DNA of 64,000 nucleotides from Bordetella parapertussis (GTDB lineage Bacteria; Pseudomonadota; Gammaproteobacteria; Burkholderiales; Burkholderiaceae_B). The notes under the pieces are model-generated. The model searched no databases and was not told where the DNA came from. It saw nothing but the letters and a program-made list of their open reading frames with translations. The position numbers and the translations under genes are program-made. The stretch covers positions 1-64,000 of the forward strand of contig CAMBFI010000003.1 of the NCBI GenBank assembly GCA_945865935.1, read 5' to 3'. The number at the start of each line of letters is the position of its first letter. Within the stretch, counting starts at the first letter, position 1. Positions 24,825 through 35,834 of the stretch are shown in pieces.

Positions 24825-25841
24825 ATGAGCATCCCTTACTCGATCCTAGACTTATCGCCCATTCCACAAGGTTTCACCGCGACCGATGCCTTGAATAACT
24901 CCCGCGACTTGGCGCAACACGCCGAAAAATGGGGCTTTACACGCTACTGGATGGCTGAGCACCACAACATGACTGGCAACGCGAGCTCGGCCACAGCAGT
25001 CGCGCTTTGTTACGTCGCGGCCGGGACCTCCACTATTCGGATAGGCTCCGGCGGAATCATGCTGCCCAACCACGCCCCCTTGGTGATCGCCGAGCAATTC
25101 GGTACGCTCGCCTCATTGTTTCCTGGCCGTATTGAGCTTGGCTTAGGTCGCGCACCGGGTACGGATCAAATGACTGCGCGCGCGCTGCGCCGGGACCTTC
25201 AAAGCTCGTCGGATCAATTTCCACAGGACGTGCAAGAGCTGCAGTTTTACTTTGATGACGTGCAACCCGGTCAAGCAGTGAAGGCTATTCCTGGCGCGGG
25301 TCTACATGTGCCCATCTGGATTTTGGGTTCAAGCACCTACGGGGCACAAGTGGCTGCGCATTTCGGCTTACCTTATGCGTTCGCCTCGCATTTCGCGCCC
25401 GATTCGCTCATGCAAGCGCTGCACGCCTACAAGACCTTATTTAAACCCTCCTCACAACAAGCTAAACCGCATGCAGGTGTTGGTGTCAACATCGTTGCCG
25501 CCGATACGGATGAGCAAGCGCGTTACTTGTTCACCACGCACCAACAGCATGCCACACGTATGCGACGCAATACGCGTGGCATGCTCCCGCCCCCCATTGA
25601 CGACATCGAGACCTTTTGGACACCCTACGAAAAAGTTTCTGTCTCTGAACAGTTATCTTGCTCCGTGGTGGGCTCACTGGAAACCGTGCGGCGTGGACTG
25701 CAAGACTTGGTCGAAAAAACTGGCGCAGATGAGCTCATCATGGCCGGGCAGATTTTTGATCACAAGGCACGCCTGAGATCCTTTGAAATCGCAGCACAAG
25801 CCGCACGTGAGGTACACATCGCGACGGCACTTGCTGCTTGA
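24825..25841 (+). CDS. Luciferase-like (LLM class) flavin-dependent oxidoreductase
   Basis: The 338-residue protein matches the bacterial-luciferase-like TIM barrel: [56 protein letters not shown], and [13 protein letters not shown]. This YhbW/Cla-type branch uses FMN and usually lacks a known substrate. Its stop overlaps the TTG start of the following drug exporter by four bases, so the two are co-translated. A joint role in handling a toxic small compound is possible. Confidence 0.9.
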   Translation: MSIPYSILDLSPIPQGFTATDALNNSRDLAQHAEKWGFTRYWMAEHHNMTGNASSATAVALCYVAAGTSTIRIGSGGIMLPNHAPLVIAEQFGTLASLFPGRIELGLGRAPGTDQMTARALRRDLQSSSDQFPQDVQELQFYFDDVQPGQAVKAIPGAGLHVPIWILGSSTYGAQVAAHFGLPYAFASHFAPDSLMQALHAYKTLFKPSSQQAKPHAGVGVNIVAADTDEQARYLFTTHQQHATRMRRNTRGMLPPPIDDIETFWTPYEKVSVSEQLSCSVVGSLETVRRGLQDLVEKTGADELIMAGQIFDHKARLRSFEIAAQAAREVHIATALAA

Positions 25842-27034
25842 AGCTGGCTGCGGTGGGGCTACCAGGCTGGTTGCTTTTGATGGGCGCGCTCACGGCGATT
25901 GCCCCGATCTCTATCGACATGTATCTGCCGGCCTTCCCGGAAATTGCTCGCGGACTTTCGACAACGAGCAATGAGGTCGAGCGCACTCTCGCTGCGTACT
26001 TAATCGGGATGGCGAGCGCGCAACTTTTTTATGGCCCGCTGGCCGATCGCTTTGGTCGCAAACCACCGCTCTACGGCGCGCTAGTGCTGTATGTCGCGGC
26101 ATCGGCCGCCTGCGCCTTGGCACCGAGCGTGGAATTTCTAACCCTCAGTCGCATTGCCCAAGCCATGGGTGGCGCAGCCGGCATGGTGATCTCACGCGCC
26201 GTGGTCCGCGACCACTACACCACCCAAGAGGCGGCGAGAGCGCTGTCGATGTTGATGCTGATCATGGGGGTGGCCCCCATTTTGGCACCGATCGTCGGTT
26301 CGCAGGTTCTGGCGTTTGCAGGTTGGCGGGGGATTTTTGTCGTCATGACGCTGATCGGCGTGGTGTTACTGATCACGGTCTGGAAGGTAATGGCAGAAAG
26401 CCTATCTCCACAAAATAAAATAACACTTAGCTTTGGCAATATTTTCCGGACCTACACGGGCTTACTACGCCATAAACGCTTTGCCGCGTTTTCCTTGTCA
26501 GGCGGCATGGGCTCGGCCACACTCTTTGGCTATATTGCAGCCTCGCCGAGGCTGTTCATTGAGCACTTTGGGGTCTCTCCCCAGACGTATGGTCTGCTCT
26601 TCGCCATCAACGCCTTTAGCCTGATTATGGGCACACAGGTTAGCGCCCGCTTACTCAAACGTCATCGGCCTGAAAAGCTACTGCCTTGGGCACTCGCCTT
26701 AATGATGTCCGCAGGAGTAGCGGCGCTCGCACTCAGCCTGCTTGGGGTGGCCAGCCTACCCGTTATCATGGCCTGCATAATCTGTTTTATGTTTAGTCAT
26801 GGCTTTGTCGGACCAAACTCTGCTGCGATGGCACTCTCAGACCAAGGGCGTCAGTTAGGCTCGGCCTCCGCGATGATGGGGACGATCACGATCTCTTGTG
26901 GCGCCCTAGCCGGAATGACGGTCAGCCTGCTCACGACCCCCGGCCCCTTGCCTTTGGCGCTTATTATGGGGTGCTGCACCTCCATGGCATGCCTGCTCGG
27001 AGCCTTCGCACGCAAAACCAGCAGGGCGGTTTGA
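25838..27034 (+). CDS. Bcr/CflA-family MFS drug exporter
   Basis: This 398-residue transporter has about 12 membrane segments and the family marks [17 protein letters not shown] in helix 1 and [18 protein letters not shown] (motif A, DRxGRK) after helix 2. Members pump out bicyclomycin, chloramphenicol-like drugs or sulfonamides using the proton gradient. The best start is TTG 25838, which overlaps the monooxygenase stop and gives the full first helix. ATG 25880 would cut into it. Confidence 0.9.
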   Translation: MKLAAVGLPGWLLLMGALTAIAPISIDMYLPAFPEIARGLSTTSNEVERTLAAYLIGMASAQLFYGPLADRFGRKPPLYGALVLYVAASAACALAPSVEFLTLSRIAQAMGGAAGMVISRAVVRDHYTTQEAARALSMLMLIMGVAPILAPIVGSQVLAFAGWRGIFVVMTLIGVVLLITVWKVMAESLSPQNKITLSFGNIFRTYTGLLRHKRFAAFSLSGGMGSATLFGYIAASPRLFIEHFGVSPQTYGLLFAINAFSLIMGTQVSARLLKRHRPEKLLPWALALMMSAGVAALALSLLGVASLPVIMACIICFMFSHGFVGPNSAAMALSDQGRQLGSASAMMGTITISCGALAGMTVSLLTTPGPLPLALIMGCCTSMACLLGAFARKTSRAV

Positions 27035-27060
27035 TTTAAACCACGGTTTCGTATTAGAAT
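27031..27060 (+). promoter_or_regulatory. Probable promoter of rpmB-rpmG
   Basis: TTGATT (27031-27036), an 18-bp spacer, then TAGAAT (27055-27060), overlapping the end of the exporter gene and 70 bp upstream of rpmB. Confidence 0.5.
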
Positions 27061-27130
27061 GTCAGACTTGATGTAGAAATCTGAACGAAAAAACCTGAAC
27101 GCTGCGTTCAAACAAACAATAGGTGTAGCC

Positions 27131-27367
27131 ATGGCACGTGTATGCCAAGTGACCGGAAAAAAGCCCATGGTGGGCAACAATGTTTCTCACGCTAACAACA
27201 AAACCAAGCGTCGCTTTCTGCCGAATCTGCAGTCGCGCCGTTTCTGGGTTGAGAGCGAAAACCGTTGGATACGCCTGCGCGTCACCACGAACGCGATCCG
27301 CACAATCGACAAGAATGGCATTGACGCCGTTCTGGTTGATCTTCGCGCACGCGGCGAAGTCGCTTAA
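27131..27367 (+). CDS. rpmB: 50S ribosomal protein L28
   Basis: This 78-residue basic protein has the L28 opening [23 protein letters not shown] in separate conserved blocks, then [20 protein letters not shown] and the end [19 protein letters not shown]28 sits near the 50S exit region and helps late assembly. It is followed 11 bp later by rpmG, the standard bacterial pair. Confidence 0.98.
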   Translation: MARVCQVTGKKPMVGNNVSHANNKTKRRFLPNLQSRRFWVESENRWIRLRVTTNAIRTIDKNGIDAVLVDLRARGEVA

Positions 27368-27378
27368 AGGAGGCCATC

Positions 27379-27546
27379 ATGGCAAAAGGTGCACGCGAAA
27401 AAATCAAACTTGAGTCCAGCGCTGGAACAGGTCATTTCTACACAACCACAAAAAACAAGCGCAACATGCCTGAGAAAATGCTGATCAAGAAATTTGATCC
27501 AGTCGCTCGCAAGCACGTTGACTACAAAGAAACCAAGCTCAAGTAA
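27379..27546 (+). CDS. rpmG: 50S ribosomal protein L33
   Basis: This 55-residue frame is [20 protein letters not shown] followed by [20 protein letters not shown] and ending [10 protein letters not shown]. That is the full L33 sequence pattern of the proteobacterial, Cys-free (zinc-independent) type. An AAAGGAGG ribosome binding site precedes it. The protein binds near the E site of the large subunit. Confidence 0.97.
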   Translation: MAKGAREKIKLESSAGTGHFYTTTKNKRNMPEKMLIKKFDPVARKHVDYKETKLK

Positions 27547-27574
27547 TTCGAGCCTACGTTCCGGTTTCTGCTCC

Positions 27575-27605
27575 AACAGCCTCGCCTAGCGAGGCTGTTT
27601 GTTTT
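27575..27605 (+). terminator. Terminator of the rpmB-rpmG operon
   Basis: A perfect 11-bp stem AACAGCCTCGC/GCGAGGCTGTT with a CTA loop, followed by TTGTTTTT. Confidence 0.88.
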
Positions 27606-27720
27606 TATGCCTTCTATTGCAACCCCCACTGCGCGTTGACTCGGGCACAAAGAGCGTACCGCCCTATAATGTCGAGGTAGATTGACGTATTGTGCGTCTC
27701 ACCTCTTTTTGGCTGTATTC

Positions 27721-30381
27721 ATGCAGGAACGCTACCAACCTAACGCCGTCGAAGCGGCTGCCCACGCGAACTGGGACTCTCGTGACGCATACCTCGTTAC
27801 CGAGAATGCAAAAAATGCTTCGGGAGAACCCAAGCCCAAGTTTTACGCTTGCTCAATGCTGCCCTATCCAAGTGGTAAGTTGCATATGGGTCACGTGCGC
27901 AACTACACCATCAATGACATGATGGCGCGGCAACTGCGCATGCGTGGCTACAACGTGTTGATGCCGATGGGCTGGGATGCCTTTGGGATGCCGGCTGAAA
28001 ACGCCGCAATGAAATCAAACGTACCTCCTGCAAAGTGGACGTACGACAACATCGCCTACATGAAGAAGCAAATGAAGGCGATGGGCCTGGCGATCGATTG
28101 GACACGTGAAATGTGCGCCTGCGATCCCAAGTACTACAAATGGAATCAGTGGCTCTTTTTAAAGATGCTTGAAAAAGGCATTGCCTATCGCAAGACACAG
28201 GTTGTGAACTGGGATCCGGTAGACAACACCGTGCTGGCAAACGAGCAAGTAATCGACGGTCGCGGCTGGCGCTCTGGCGCACCCGTCGAAAAGCGCGAAA
28301 TCCCGGGCTACTACTTGCGTATCACTGACTACGCGAGCGAACTGCTTGAGCAGGTGCAGACTGGCTTAGCAGGATGGCCTGACCGCGTGCGCGCCATGCA
28401 AGAAAACTGGATCGGTAAAAGCGAAGGGGTACGCTTTGCGTTTACTCACACCATTAAAGATGCACAAAACAAACTGATTCAAGACGGCAAAATGTTTGTG
28501 TTCACCACGCGTGCCGACACCATTATGGGTGTCACGTTCTGCGCGGTTGCACCTGAGCATCCGCTGGCCACGCACGCTGCGCGTAGCAACCCTGCCCTGG
28601 CTGCGTTTATCGAACAGTGCAAGCAAGGCGGCACGACTGAGGCCGAACTCGCCACGCGCGAAAAAGAAGGATTGGATACCGGCTTGACCGTCACGCACCC
28701 GCTGACTGGACAACATGTTGCGCTCTGGGTCGGCAACTACGTCTTGATGAGCTATGGCGATGGCGCCGTGATGGGGGTACCTGCCCATGACGAGCGCGAC
28801 TTTGCTTTTGCAAACAAGTATGGCCTAACGATTACGCAGGTGGTGCAGATCGGCGACAAGCCTTTTGACAAGAAGGTGTGGCACGAATCCTATGGAGACA
28901 AGCAATCTGGTCGTCTGATCAACTCGGGCGAATATAACGGTCTGAACTTTATGCAAGCCATTGAAGCGATCTCGAGCAAGCTCGAGGGGCTAGGCTTAGG
29001 CACGCGCCAAACGACTTGGCGCTTGCGCGACTGGGGCATCTCGCGCCAACGTTATTGGGGCACGCCCATCCCTATCATTCACTGCCAGGACTGCGGTGCG
29101 GTGCCGGTGCCAGAAAAAGATCTCCCCGTTATCTTGCCCGAGAATCTGATCCCCGACGGCAGCGGCAACCCCCTTGCCAAGCATGAAGGCTTCTTGTCAT
29201 GTTATTGCCCACGCTGCGGCAAGCCAGCAAAACGCGAAACCGATACGATGGATACGTTCGTCGACTCGTCGTGGTATTTCATGCGTTACACCTCGCCCGG
29301 CAACGACCAACAAATGGTCGATACGCGCAATGACTATTGGATGCCGATGGATCAGTACATCGGCGGTATCGAGCATGCGGTACTACACCTGCTCTACGCG
29401 CGGTTCTGGACGCGCGTGATGCGCGATTTAGGCTTGGTTAAGTTCGATGAGCCCTTCACCAAACTACTTTGCCAAGGCATGGTGCTCAACCACATCTATT
29501 CAGCAAAGAACGAAAAAGGTGGGATCGAGTATTTCTGGCCTGAAGACGTTGACAATATGTACGACGCGAAAGGTTCCATTACGGGCGCAACACTTAAAAG
29601 CGATGGTCGTCTCATTACCTATGGTGGCGTGGGCACAATGTCCAAGTCAAAAAATAACGGTGTGGATCCCCAGTCGCTCATCGACACGCAGGGCGCGGAC
29701 ACTGCGCGTCTGTTTGTCATGTTTACGAGCCCACCCGAGCAAACACTCGAGTGGTCAGACTCCGGAGTGGAGGGCTCGAATCGCTTTTTACGTCGGCTCT
29801 GGTCGCTTTGCTATCAGAAGCAAGCAGAGGTTGCAGCAGGTCTACAAGTGCCCGCCCCTGACTGGGCAGCGGCGGGCAACGATATTAAAAAGCTTCGCTT
29901 TGAAATCTACACGCTGCTCAAGCAAGCGGACTATGACTACCAACGCATTCAGTACAACACGGTTGTTTCTGCCTGCATGAAAATGCTTAATGCGATTGAC
30001 GATGCATCGCTGGGGGATTCAAACTTTGCCAAGGCTGCCGTTGCGGAAACGTTAGGGGTATTGCTGCGGGTGCTCTACCCTGTTGTTCCTCACGTCACCT
30101 GGGACCTTTGGGCGAAGTTGGGCTACAGCGCGATTTATGGCGATTTGCTCGACGCACCGTGGCCTGCCGTCGATGAAACTGCGCTGGTTACCGATGAAAT
30201 TGAACTCGTCTTGCAAATCAACGGTAAGCTTAGGGGCAGCCTCAATGTTGCACGCGAGGCGACCCGCGAACAAATTGAAGACTTGGCAGCCGCACATGAA
30301 GCCGTTCAACGTAATCTGGAAGGCCGTGCTCCGAAACGTATCATTGTCGTGCCTGGCAAACTCGTCAACGTAGTCGGTTAA
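27721..30381 (+). CDS. leuS: Leucyl-tRNA synthetase
   Basis: This class I synthetase of 886 residues has the HIGH-type motif [10 protein letters not shown] (about residues 50-60), a CP1 editing domain with the [12 protein letters not shown] and [15 protein letters not shown] blocks, the zinc-region CxxC pairs, and KMSKS-type [10 protein letters not shown]. The start is ATG 27721 ([13 protein letters not shown]), matching the usual N-terminus; the frame is open further upstream only through a TTG. No clear ribosome binding site is seen. A TATAAT at 27665 may be its -10 box. It heads a run with lptE, holA and proA. Confidence 0.97.
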   Translation: MQERYQPNAVEAAAHANWDSRDAYLVTENAKNASGEPKPKFYACSMLPYPSGKLHMGHVRNYTINDMMARQLRMRGYNVLMPMGWDAFGMPAENAAMKSNVPPAKWTYDNIAYMKKQMKAMGLAIDWTREMCACDPKYYKWNQWLFLKMLEKGIAYRKTQVVNWDPVDNTVLANEQVIDGRGWRSGAPVEKREIPGYYLRITDYASELLEQVQTGLAGWPDRVRAMQENWIGKSEGVRFAFTHTIKDAQNKLIQDGKMFVFTTRADTIMGVTFCAVAPEHPLATHAARSNPALAAFIEQCKQGGTTEAELATREKEGLDTGLTVTHPLTGQHVALWVGNYVLMSYGDGAVMGVPAHDERDFAFANKYGLTITQVVQIGDKPFDKKVWHESYGDKQSGRLINSGEYNGLNFMQAIEAISSKLEGLGLGTRQTTWRLRDWGISRQRYWGTPIPIIHCQDCGAVPVPEKDLPVILPENLIPDGSGNPLAKHEGFLSCYCPRCGKPAKRETDTMDTFVDSSWYFMRYTSPGNDQQMVDTRNDYWMPMDQYIGGIEHAVLHLLYARFWTRVMRDLGLVKFDEPFTKLLCQGMVLNHIYSAKNEKGGIEYFWPEDVDNMYDAKGSITGATLKSDGRLITYGGVGTMSKSKNNGVDPQSLIDTQGADTARLFVMFTSPPEQTLEWSDSGVEGSNRFLRRLWSLCYQKQAEVAAGLQVPAPDWAAAGNDIKKLRFEIYTLLKQADYDYQRIQYNTVVSACMKMLNAIDDASLGDSNFAKAAVAETLGVLLRVLYPVVPHVTWDLWAKLGYSAIYGDLLDAPWPAVDETALVTDEIELVLQINGKLRGSLNVAREATREQIEDLAAAHEAVQRNLEGRAPKRIIVVPGKLVNVVG

Positions 30382-30395
30382 TAGGACAAAACCTG

Positions 30396-31169
30396 ATGAA
30401 CAAGCGCCTGACAGACCGTTCTTGTTTTCGCGCCACGCTCGCGCAAGTGTGGCGTTTGGTCGTTGTGGGCATGAGCGGCTTGCTGCTTGCAGGCTGCGGT
30501 TTCAAGATGCAAGGCGCCACGCCCTTACCTTTTAGTTCGCTGCACATCACGATTCCACAGAACTCTCAATTTGGTGCGGATATACGTCGCGCCATCCGAG
30601 CGGCCTCGCCTGACACACGTCTGATCGAGCTCAACGATATCGTTGTCCGGCCTCGGGATATGAAAGAGGATGAGGACGTTGAAGACAAAGGGATTCAAGA
30701 CAATATTAAGGCCAAGCAAGTGCGCAAGCTTGCACAAGCGCGCCTAGAGCAGCTTGGTGAGGAAAGACAAACACGCATCGTTGCGCTCAACGCGCAAGGT
30801 AAGGTCGAAGAATTTGAACTGACACTTAAATTTACGTTCCGACTCGTCAACGCCAAGGATCAGATCATTCTGCCTGCAACGACCTTAACGGCCGCGCGAA
30901 GCATGCCCTTTGACGAGCGCGTCGTGCAAGCTAAAGAAGGCGAGGCCGCCACGCTCTTTAGAGACATGCAGAAAAGTCTTGTGACGCGAATCGTCAGGCG
31001 CATCACGGCCCCCGATATCACACAGCGTTGGGAAATATTGTCTAACGCCAAGGGCGAAGAGGCTGAAGAAATCGAAACGGTTGCTCCCGTCAATGAACCA
31101 ACCCTCGTGCCGCCCATGTGGCAAAACCCTTCGCTCACACCGCCGCCTGTTTCGGTCAACCCTCAATAG
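30396..31169 (+). CDS. lptE: LPS-assembly lipoprotein LptE
   Basis: The 257-residue lipoprotein has lipobox LLAGC and the LptE opening GFKMQGATPLPFSSLHITIP. LptE plugs the LptD barrel and helps insert lipopolysaccharide in the outer membrane. It is longer than the E. coli protein, with an acidic insert (KEDEDVEDKGIQDN, around residues 90-103) and a Pro-rich C-terminal tail (TLVPPMWQNPSLTPPP), as in related beta-proteobacteria. It lies between leuS and holA, the usual position. Confidence 0.93.
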   Translation: MNKRLTDRSCFRATLAQVWRLVVVGMSGLLLAGCGFKMQGATPLPFSSLHITIPQNSQFGADIRRAIRAASPDTRLIELNDIVVRPRDMKEDEDVEDKGIQDNIKAKQVRKLAQARLEQLGEERQTRIVALNAQGKVEEFELTLKFTFRLVNAKDQIILPATTLTAARSMPFDERVVQAKEGEAATLFRDMQKSLVTRIVRRITAPDITQRWEILSNAKGEEAEEIETVAPVNEPTLVPPMWQNPSLTPPPVSVNPQ

Positions 31170-31181
31170 ACGGGGTGACGG

Positions 31182-32225
31182 GTGGATCCTGAGCGCCTCA
31201 TAGACAGTCTGCGTCGCCCTGGTGCAAGCCTTGCGGCGCTTTATGTCGTGAACGGCGACGACCCCTTGCTCACAATTGAAGCCGCAGACGCGTTGCGTGC
31301 GATTGGAAAGGCGGCCGGATACCTTGAGCGCACATCTTTCTTAATGGATGCACGCAGTGACTGGAGCACGCTCAGCGTATCGAGTCAAAGCGGCTCGCTC
31401 TTTGGTGACAAGCAACTCGTTGAGCTCGCCCTCCCGACCGGAAAGCCTGGCAAGCAAGGCGCCGATGCGCTCATCGCCCTAGCCTCCCGTTGCGCGGGTG
31501 TCGCAGACGGCGATGTGCTGACAATTGTTTCTCTACCCAAGCTAGATAAGACGACCCGCGATAGCAAATGGGCCACTGCCCTGTTGAACGCGGGTACCGT
31601 GCTGGACATGCCCAATATCGAGCGAGCCCAATTGCCGCAATGGATCTCTAAACGGCTTGCCCGACAGTCACAGCAAGCCACCCCTGAAACACTCAATTGG
31701 CTAGCCGACAAAGTCGAAGGCAACTTATTAGCTGCGCATCAAGAAATCCTCAAGCTTGGGCTGTTATTCGAACCCGGCATGCTCGACGCCACAGAAGTTG
31801 AACAAGCGGTGATGAACGTGGCGCGCTATAACGTGTTTGGGCTGCGAGACGCAATGCTTGCCGGAGATGTCCCCAGAATGTTGCGCATGATGTCTGGTCT
31901 AAAGGCGGAAGGGGAAGCGTTGCCTCTGGTGCTTTGGGCAGTGGGTGAAGAGATCCGGTCACTTGCGCGAGCCGCGCAGGCTGCTGCCACAGGACAAGAC
32001 ATGGCGAGCGTGCTACGCTCACAGCGTATTTTTGGACAACATGAGCGCTTAGCGCGCGAGGCGATTGCTCGTGTGCCCCCGCGCAGTTGGCCGGCTGCCG
32101 TTCAGCATGCGCACGAAGTCGATCGCTTAATCAAGGGTCTGCATGTTGCAGGACGTCTCCAAGACCCTTGGGAAGAAATGAGCCGCTTAGCGATGCGCGT
32201 CGCCGTGTCACCGGCTAGGCCTTAA
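31182..32225 (+). CDS. holA: DNA polymerase III delta subunit
   Basis: The 347-residue delta subunit opens the beta clamp as part of the clamp loader. Conserved stretches include [19 protein letters not shown] at the N-terminus, [16 protein letters not shown] mid-chain, [15 protein letters not shown] and the C-terminal [15 protein letters not shown]. Translation begins at GTG 31182, 12 bp after lptE. Its stop overlaps the proA start by one base. Confidence 0.95.
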   Translation: MDPERLIDSLRRPGASLAALYVVNGDDPLLTIEAADALRAIGKAAGYLERTSFLMDARSDWSTLSVSSQSGSLFGDKQLVELALPTGKPGKQGADALIALASRCAGVADGDVLTIVSLPKLDKTTRDSKWATALLNAGTVLDMPNIERAQLPQWISKRLARQSQQATPETLNWLADKVEGNLLAAHQEILKLGLLFEPGMLDATEVEQAVMNVARYNVFGLRDAMLAGDVPRMLRMMSGLKAEGEALPLVLWAVGEEIRSLARAAQAAATGQDMASVLRSQRIFGQHERLAREAIARVPPRSWPAAVQHAHEVDRLIKGLHVAGRLQDPWEEMSRLAMRVAVSPARP

Positions 32226-33496
32226 TGAGTACGTTAACCATGACCATACAAGAATCCATGCAGCAGATAGGACGTCAGGCGCGCAGCGCCTCGCACGCGA
32301 TGCTGCGCGCAAACGATCAACAAAAAGCCTTGGCACTCGAGGCGATGGCGCAAGAACTCCACGCACAACGCAGCAGCCTTCAAGCCGCGAACAAGCTCGA
32401 TCTTGAGGCTGGCCGTGCAAAACAATTGGCCGCGCCCCTACTCGATCGCTTGACCTTATCTGACCGCGCGATTGACACAATGATTGCGGGTTTGCGTCAA
32501 ATCGCCAACATGGCAGATCCAGTTGGTAGTTTGACGGCAACCTCGGTACGGCCAAATGGCATGCAAGTTGCACAAATGCGTATCCCGCTGGGCGTCATTG
32601 GCATCATTTATGAGTCGCGTCCAAACGTCACCATTGATGCGGCAGCACTCTGCCTAAAATCCGGTAATGCAACAATTTTGCGTGGTGGCAGCGAAGCCCT
32701 GCACTCGAACCTTGCGCTGGGGAAGATTATTCGAACAGGGCTTCAAGCCGCAGGTCTGCCTGAGCATGCCGTCCAAGTTGTCGACACCCCTGATCGCGCT
32801 GCGGTGGGTGCGATGATCACCATGACAGACCATATCGATGTCATCATCCCACGTGGCGGAAAAGAACTGATAAAGCGCCTGGCGGACGAAGCGCGTGTGC
32901 CGATGATCAAACACCTGGATGGTAATTGTCACGTGTACGTAGATCGTCATGCTGATCTCAAGCAGGCCGCGGATATCGCGTTTAATGCCAAGACCTATCG
33001 CTATGGTGTCTGTGGTGCGATGGAAACACTGCTGGTGCACAAAGACATCGCAGAAAATTTCTTACCTGCTCTAGGCAAACGTTTTATCGCTCACGGCGTT
33101 GAATTACGCGCCTGCTCGCGCGGGCAGACGCTGTTGCCTGCAGCCTCACTCGCCACCGACGAAGATTGGGCAACCGAGTATCTTGGTCCTATTCTCGCTA
33201 TTCGCGTGGTGGATTCGATTGCTGAGGCCATCGCGCACATCACGCGTTGGGGTTCTGGGCATACCGATTCAATCGTCACCGAAAAGATTCAAGCCGCGCA
33301 GCAGTTTCAACGCGAGGTCGATTCGAGCTCTGTCTACGTGAATCTACCAACCTGCTTTGCAGATGGCTTTGAGTACGGCTTAGGCGCAGAAATCGGCATT
33401 TCAACCAATCGCTTGCACGCACGTGGGCCGGTTGGTTTAGAGGGTCTGACAACGCTCAAGTGGGTATTGCAAGGCAACGGACAAATCCGAGGATAG
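32225..33496 (+). CDS. proA: Gamma-glutamyl phosphate reductase
   Basis: The 423-residue aldehyde-dehydrogenase-superfamily enzyme reduces gamma-glutamyl phosphate with NADPH in proline synthesis. Marks include [43 protein letters not shown], the catalytic Cys in [15 protein letters not shown], and the end [18 protein letters not shown]. The start overlaps the holA stop (TAATG), so it is coupled. proB is not in the window. Confidence 0.97.
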   Translation: MSTLTMTIQESMQQIGRQARSASHAMLRANDQQKALALEAMAQELHAQRSSLQAANKLDLEAGRAKQLAAPLLDRLTLSDRAIDTMIAGLRQIANMADPVGSLTATSVRPNGMQVAQMRIPLGVIGIIYESRPNVTIDAAALCLKSGNATILRGGSEALHSNLALGKIIRTGLQAAGLPEHAVQVVDTPDRAAVGAMITMTDHIDVIIPRGGKELIKRLADEARVPMIKHLDGNCHVYVDRHADLKQAADIAFNAKTYRYGVCGAMETLLVHKDIAENFLPALGKRFIAHGVELRACSRGQTLLPAASLATDEDWATEYLGPILAIRVVDSIAEAIAHITRWGSGHTDSIVTEKIQAAQQFQREVDSSSVYVNLPTCFADGFEYGLGAEIGISTNRLHARGPVGLEGLTTLKWVLQGNGQIRG

Positions 33497-33506
33497 GTGC
33501 TACATC

Positions 33507-33929
33507 ATGCTTTGGATCAAAACATTTCATATTGTGTTCGTCGCCTCGTGGTTCGCTGGCTTGTTTTATTTGCCGCGTATTTTTGTAAATATGGCGCAAC
33601 AACAGGATCCACAGACTCAAAAGGTCTTGCTCGGCATGTCGCGCCGCCTATTTCGGTTCACGACCATCCTAGCGGTTCCGGCCATCGTACTAGGACTATG
33701 GCTCTATCTTGGTTATGGCATAGGACGTGGCCCGGGCAATGGCTGGATGCACGCCAAATTAGTACTCGTTGCGTTAGCACTTGGCTATCACCATGGATGC
33801 GGCGTGTTGCTGCGCAAGTTTGAAGCAGGCACCAATACACACTCCCATGTTTTTTATCGTTGGTTCAATGAAGCGCCCGTATTGATCCTGACTGCTGCGA
33901 CAGCATTTGTCGTGGTCAAGCCCTTTTAA
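33507..33929 (+). CDS. hemJ: HemJ/CopD-family membrane protein, probable protoporphyrinogen oxidase
   Basis: The 140-residue, four-helix membrane protein matches HemJ: MLWIKTFHIVFVASWFAGLFYLPR in two blocks with His8, and WMHAKLVLV with Lys84. Both correspond to residues needed in HemJ, which oxidises protoporphyrinogen IX to protoporphyrin IX and binds heme b. It follows proA by 10 bp. A more general CopD-like label is the cautious alternative. Confidence 0.82.
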   Translation: MLWIKTFHIVFVASWFAGLFYLPRIFVNMAQQQDPQTQKVLLGMSRRLFRFTTILAVPAIVLGLWLYLGYGIGRGPGNGWMHAKLVLVALALGYHHGCGVLLRKFEAGTNTHSHVFYRWFNEAPVLILTAATAFVVVKPF

Positions 33930-33938
33930 AGAAACACT

Positions 33939-35429
33939 ATGTCTGAGCAGGACTCCAAGCGGGCCACACTGAGCGTAAAAAAACGCACTGTTGCAACGCC
34001 AAGTACGCGTGATGAGAAGCCTCGCTTGCGAGCCGGTGCGCGTGGACGTCAGGTCGCGCAACTGAAACTCGCGAAAGACAAAACGAAACGCTCGGCGCCG
34101 CCGACTCCCGAAGTTGCTACCCCTCGGGCCGAACACTTTGCGCCGACCTACACGGCTGCCCCTCCGAAAAAGCGCTCTGCGCGAAGCAGTGGTCCCAAAG
34201 CCTTGCCGCAAGTTGGCCAGAGACCAGCGCCTGAAGAAAAAATATTTATACCGCAAGTCGATTTATTTGTGCCTCAAGGCAACGGGGTTGAAATCTTTCA
34301 AATCTTTGCGCCGTGTCCGATGGGGCTAGAAGAAGCACTTGCCGCAGAACTCAGTGCGTTAGGCTATGACGGGGTGTCTGCCACGCGAGCCGGCTGTCAT
34401 TTTGTAGCAGACTGGTGGGGAGTTCAGCGTGCGAATTTATATTCTCGTGTTGCGACGAGAATTCTGGTGCGTGTTGGCCAAGCGCCTGTGCAACGTGAGG
34501 ACGATATCCTTGAACTCGCGCGCAGCATTGCCTGGGAACGGTGGTTCGGTGCTGAACACACCTTGCGTGTGGATACCTCGGCAGTCAAGAGTCCGATGCA
34601 AAGCTTGCAGTATTGCAATCTGCGCGCTAAAGATGGAATCTGTGACCGATTGCGTGAACTAGAGGGCGAGCGCCCCTCTATCGATACCGTCCGCCCAGAC
34701 GCGCGGGTACATTTATTTTTGTCTCAGGATAGCGCAACACTTTATCTGGATACCTCGGGTGAGTCGCTGTTTAAGCGCGGCTGGCGTCTGGACAAAGGCG
34801 ACGCGCCGCTGCGCGAGAATCTCGCAGCGGGTATCTTGGCGTTATCGGGTTGGGATCCTGAGGCGGCCCTGCTTGATCCCTTCTGTGGCAGCGGCACCAT
34901 CCTCATTGAAGCGGCATGGATCGCTCTGGGTGTGCCTCCAGGCATTACACGTCCCTTCGGCTTTGAACGCTTACGCGATCACGATTCGCACAGCTGGGAC
35001 GACGTCAAAGACGAAGCGCGTAGCCGCATCCTTCCAGAGCTTGAAACGCCACTCATTGGTATTGATGCAGATCCGCTTGCCATCGAAGCAGCGCAGCGTA
35101 ATGCCGAACGCGCCTATCTGACCGAAGACACCATCCGCTTTGAGGTGGGTGACGCACGAGATGCCATCGCACCAGCCCCGACAGGCTGGCTAGTGACCAA
35201 CCCTCCTTACGGCGAGCGTCTGGCAGAAGAAGACGTCGCGTTCTGGCGCGAATGGTCTGCGAATCTCAAGCGCGAATTTGCCGACTGGCAAGTCAGCATC
35301 ATCACCTCGGATCTTGATTTACCCAAGCACCTGCGCCTAAAGGCCAACCGACGCACCCCAGTCTTTAACGGAGCGCTCGATTGCAGACTCTTTAGCTTTG
35401 AGCTGGTGGCGGCAAGCTATCGGGACTAA
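33939..35429 (+). CDS. rlmL: 23S rRNA guanine-N2 methyltransferase (RlmL/YcbY N-terminal type)
   Basis: This 496-residue protein has three parts. The first is a basic, low-complexity N-terminal arm of about 105 residues. A THUMP RNA-binding domain follows (FQIFAPCPMGLEEALAAEL...GVSATRAGCHF). The last is a class I methyltransferase with LLDPFCGSGTILIEAA and the catalytic NPPYGERL. It should methylate G2445 of 23S rRNA. The second, RlmK half of the E. coli fusion is absent, as is normal outside the gamma group. It is the last gene of the leuS run, 9 bp after hemJ. Confidence 0.9.
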   Translation: MSEQDSKRATLSVKKRTVATPSTRDEKPRLRAGARGRQVAQLKLAKDKTKRSAPPTPEVATPRAEHFAPTYTAAPPKKRSARSSGPKALPQVGQRPAPEEKIFIPQVDLFVPQGNGVEIFQIFAPCPMGLEEALAAELSALGYDGVSATRAGCHFVADWWGVQRANLYSRVATRILVRVGQAPVQREDDILELARSIAWERWFGAEHTLRVDTSAVKSPMQSLQYCNLRAKDGICDRLRELEGERPSIDTVRPDARVHLFLSQDSATLYLDTSGESLFKRGWRLDKGDAPLRENLAAGILALSGWDPEAALLDPFCGSGTILIEAAWIALGVPPGITRPFGFERLRDHDSHSWDDVKDEARSRILPELETPLIGIDADPLAIEAAQRNAERAYLTEDTIRFEVGDARDAIAPAPTGWLVTNPPYGERLAEEDVAFWREWSANLKREFADWQVSIITSDLDLPKHLRLKANRRTPVFNGALDCRLFSFELVAASYRD

Positions 35430-35482
35430 GTCTACTGAAACGTTGCTGTGGGCTTGAACCGATTTCTGGGTGGATTTTGCAT

Positions 35483-35510
35483 AATAATGTTGTCGCAACG
35501 CAACATTATT
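35483..35510. promoter_or_regulatory. Inverted repeat upstream of the small-protein promoter
   Basis: AATAATGTTG and CAACATTATT are perfect 10-bp arms around 8 bases. There is no T-run typical of an intrinsic terminator, so it is either a weak end to the rlmL transcript or a regulator site for the gene at 35602. Confidence 0.5.
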
Positions 35511-35520
35511 TCGGTTCATA

Positions 35521-35580
35521 GGGTTTTCCCCTAATCCAATTTGCATGATCAAGGGTTTTCCCTTACAATAGGGTTATCCC
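35521..35580 (+). promoter_or_regulatory. Promoter with three GGGTTWTCCC repeats
   Basis: TTGCAT (35541-35546), a 17-bp spacer, then TACAAT (35564-35569) forms a good promoter. Three copies of GGGTTTTCCC/GGGTTATCCC lie at 35521-35530 (upstream of -35), 35553-35562 (in the spacer) and 35571-35580 (at the likely start of transcription). Two of them are followed by (C)TAATCC. The layout suggests a repressor or activator that covers the promoter. Confidence 0.6.
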
Positions 35581-35601
35581 TAATCCACACAGGAAATCAT
35601 C

Positions 35602-35778
35602 ATGCAAGCCACAAATACCGTACGCCTGACCGATGCGCTCGAACGCAACCTGTTGGCCAAAGCAATTGACCAGCAATTCCGTTTTCGCCCACTGCGCAGT
35701 GTTAGCAAACTCGTCAGCAGCACCGCAGCCTTTCTCGCTCTGGCTCGCTCGCAGACAAACATGCGTGACATGGTCTAA
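35602..35778 (+). CDS. 58-residue protein of unknown function
   Basis: The frame opens with ATG 35602 after CAGGAAATCATC and ends at TAA 35776. The protein starts MQATNTVRLTDALERNLLAK and continues with a basic, then helical, Ala/Leu-rich part (STAAFLALARSQ). No family is recognised, and it has no signal peptide or cysteines. The well-formed promoter, repeated operator-like sites and ribosome binding site argue that it is a genuine regulated gene. It stands alone between rlmL and an RDD gene. Confidence 0.6.
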   Translation: MQATNTVRLTDALERNLLAKAIDQQFRFRPLRSVSKLVSSTAAFLALARSQTNMRDMV

Positions 35779-35834
35779 GCAGGTCTAAGCAACTCAAAGG
35801 TCTTTGGTAAAGGGGCGGACAAAAGTGCGGGATA

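Noticed and set aside
35337-35552. Minus-strand 71-residue frame over the end of rlmL and the repeat region
   Set aside because: It covers the inverted repeat and promoter of the small gene and has no start signal; a shadow.
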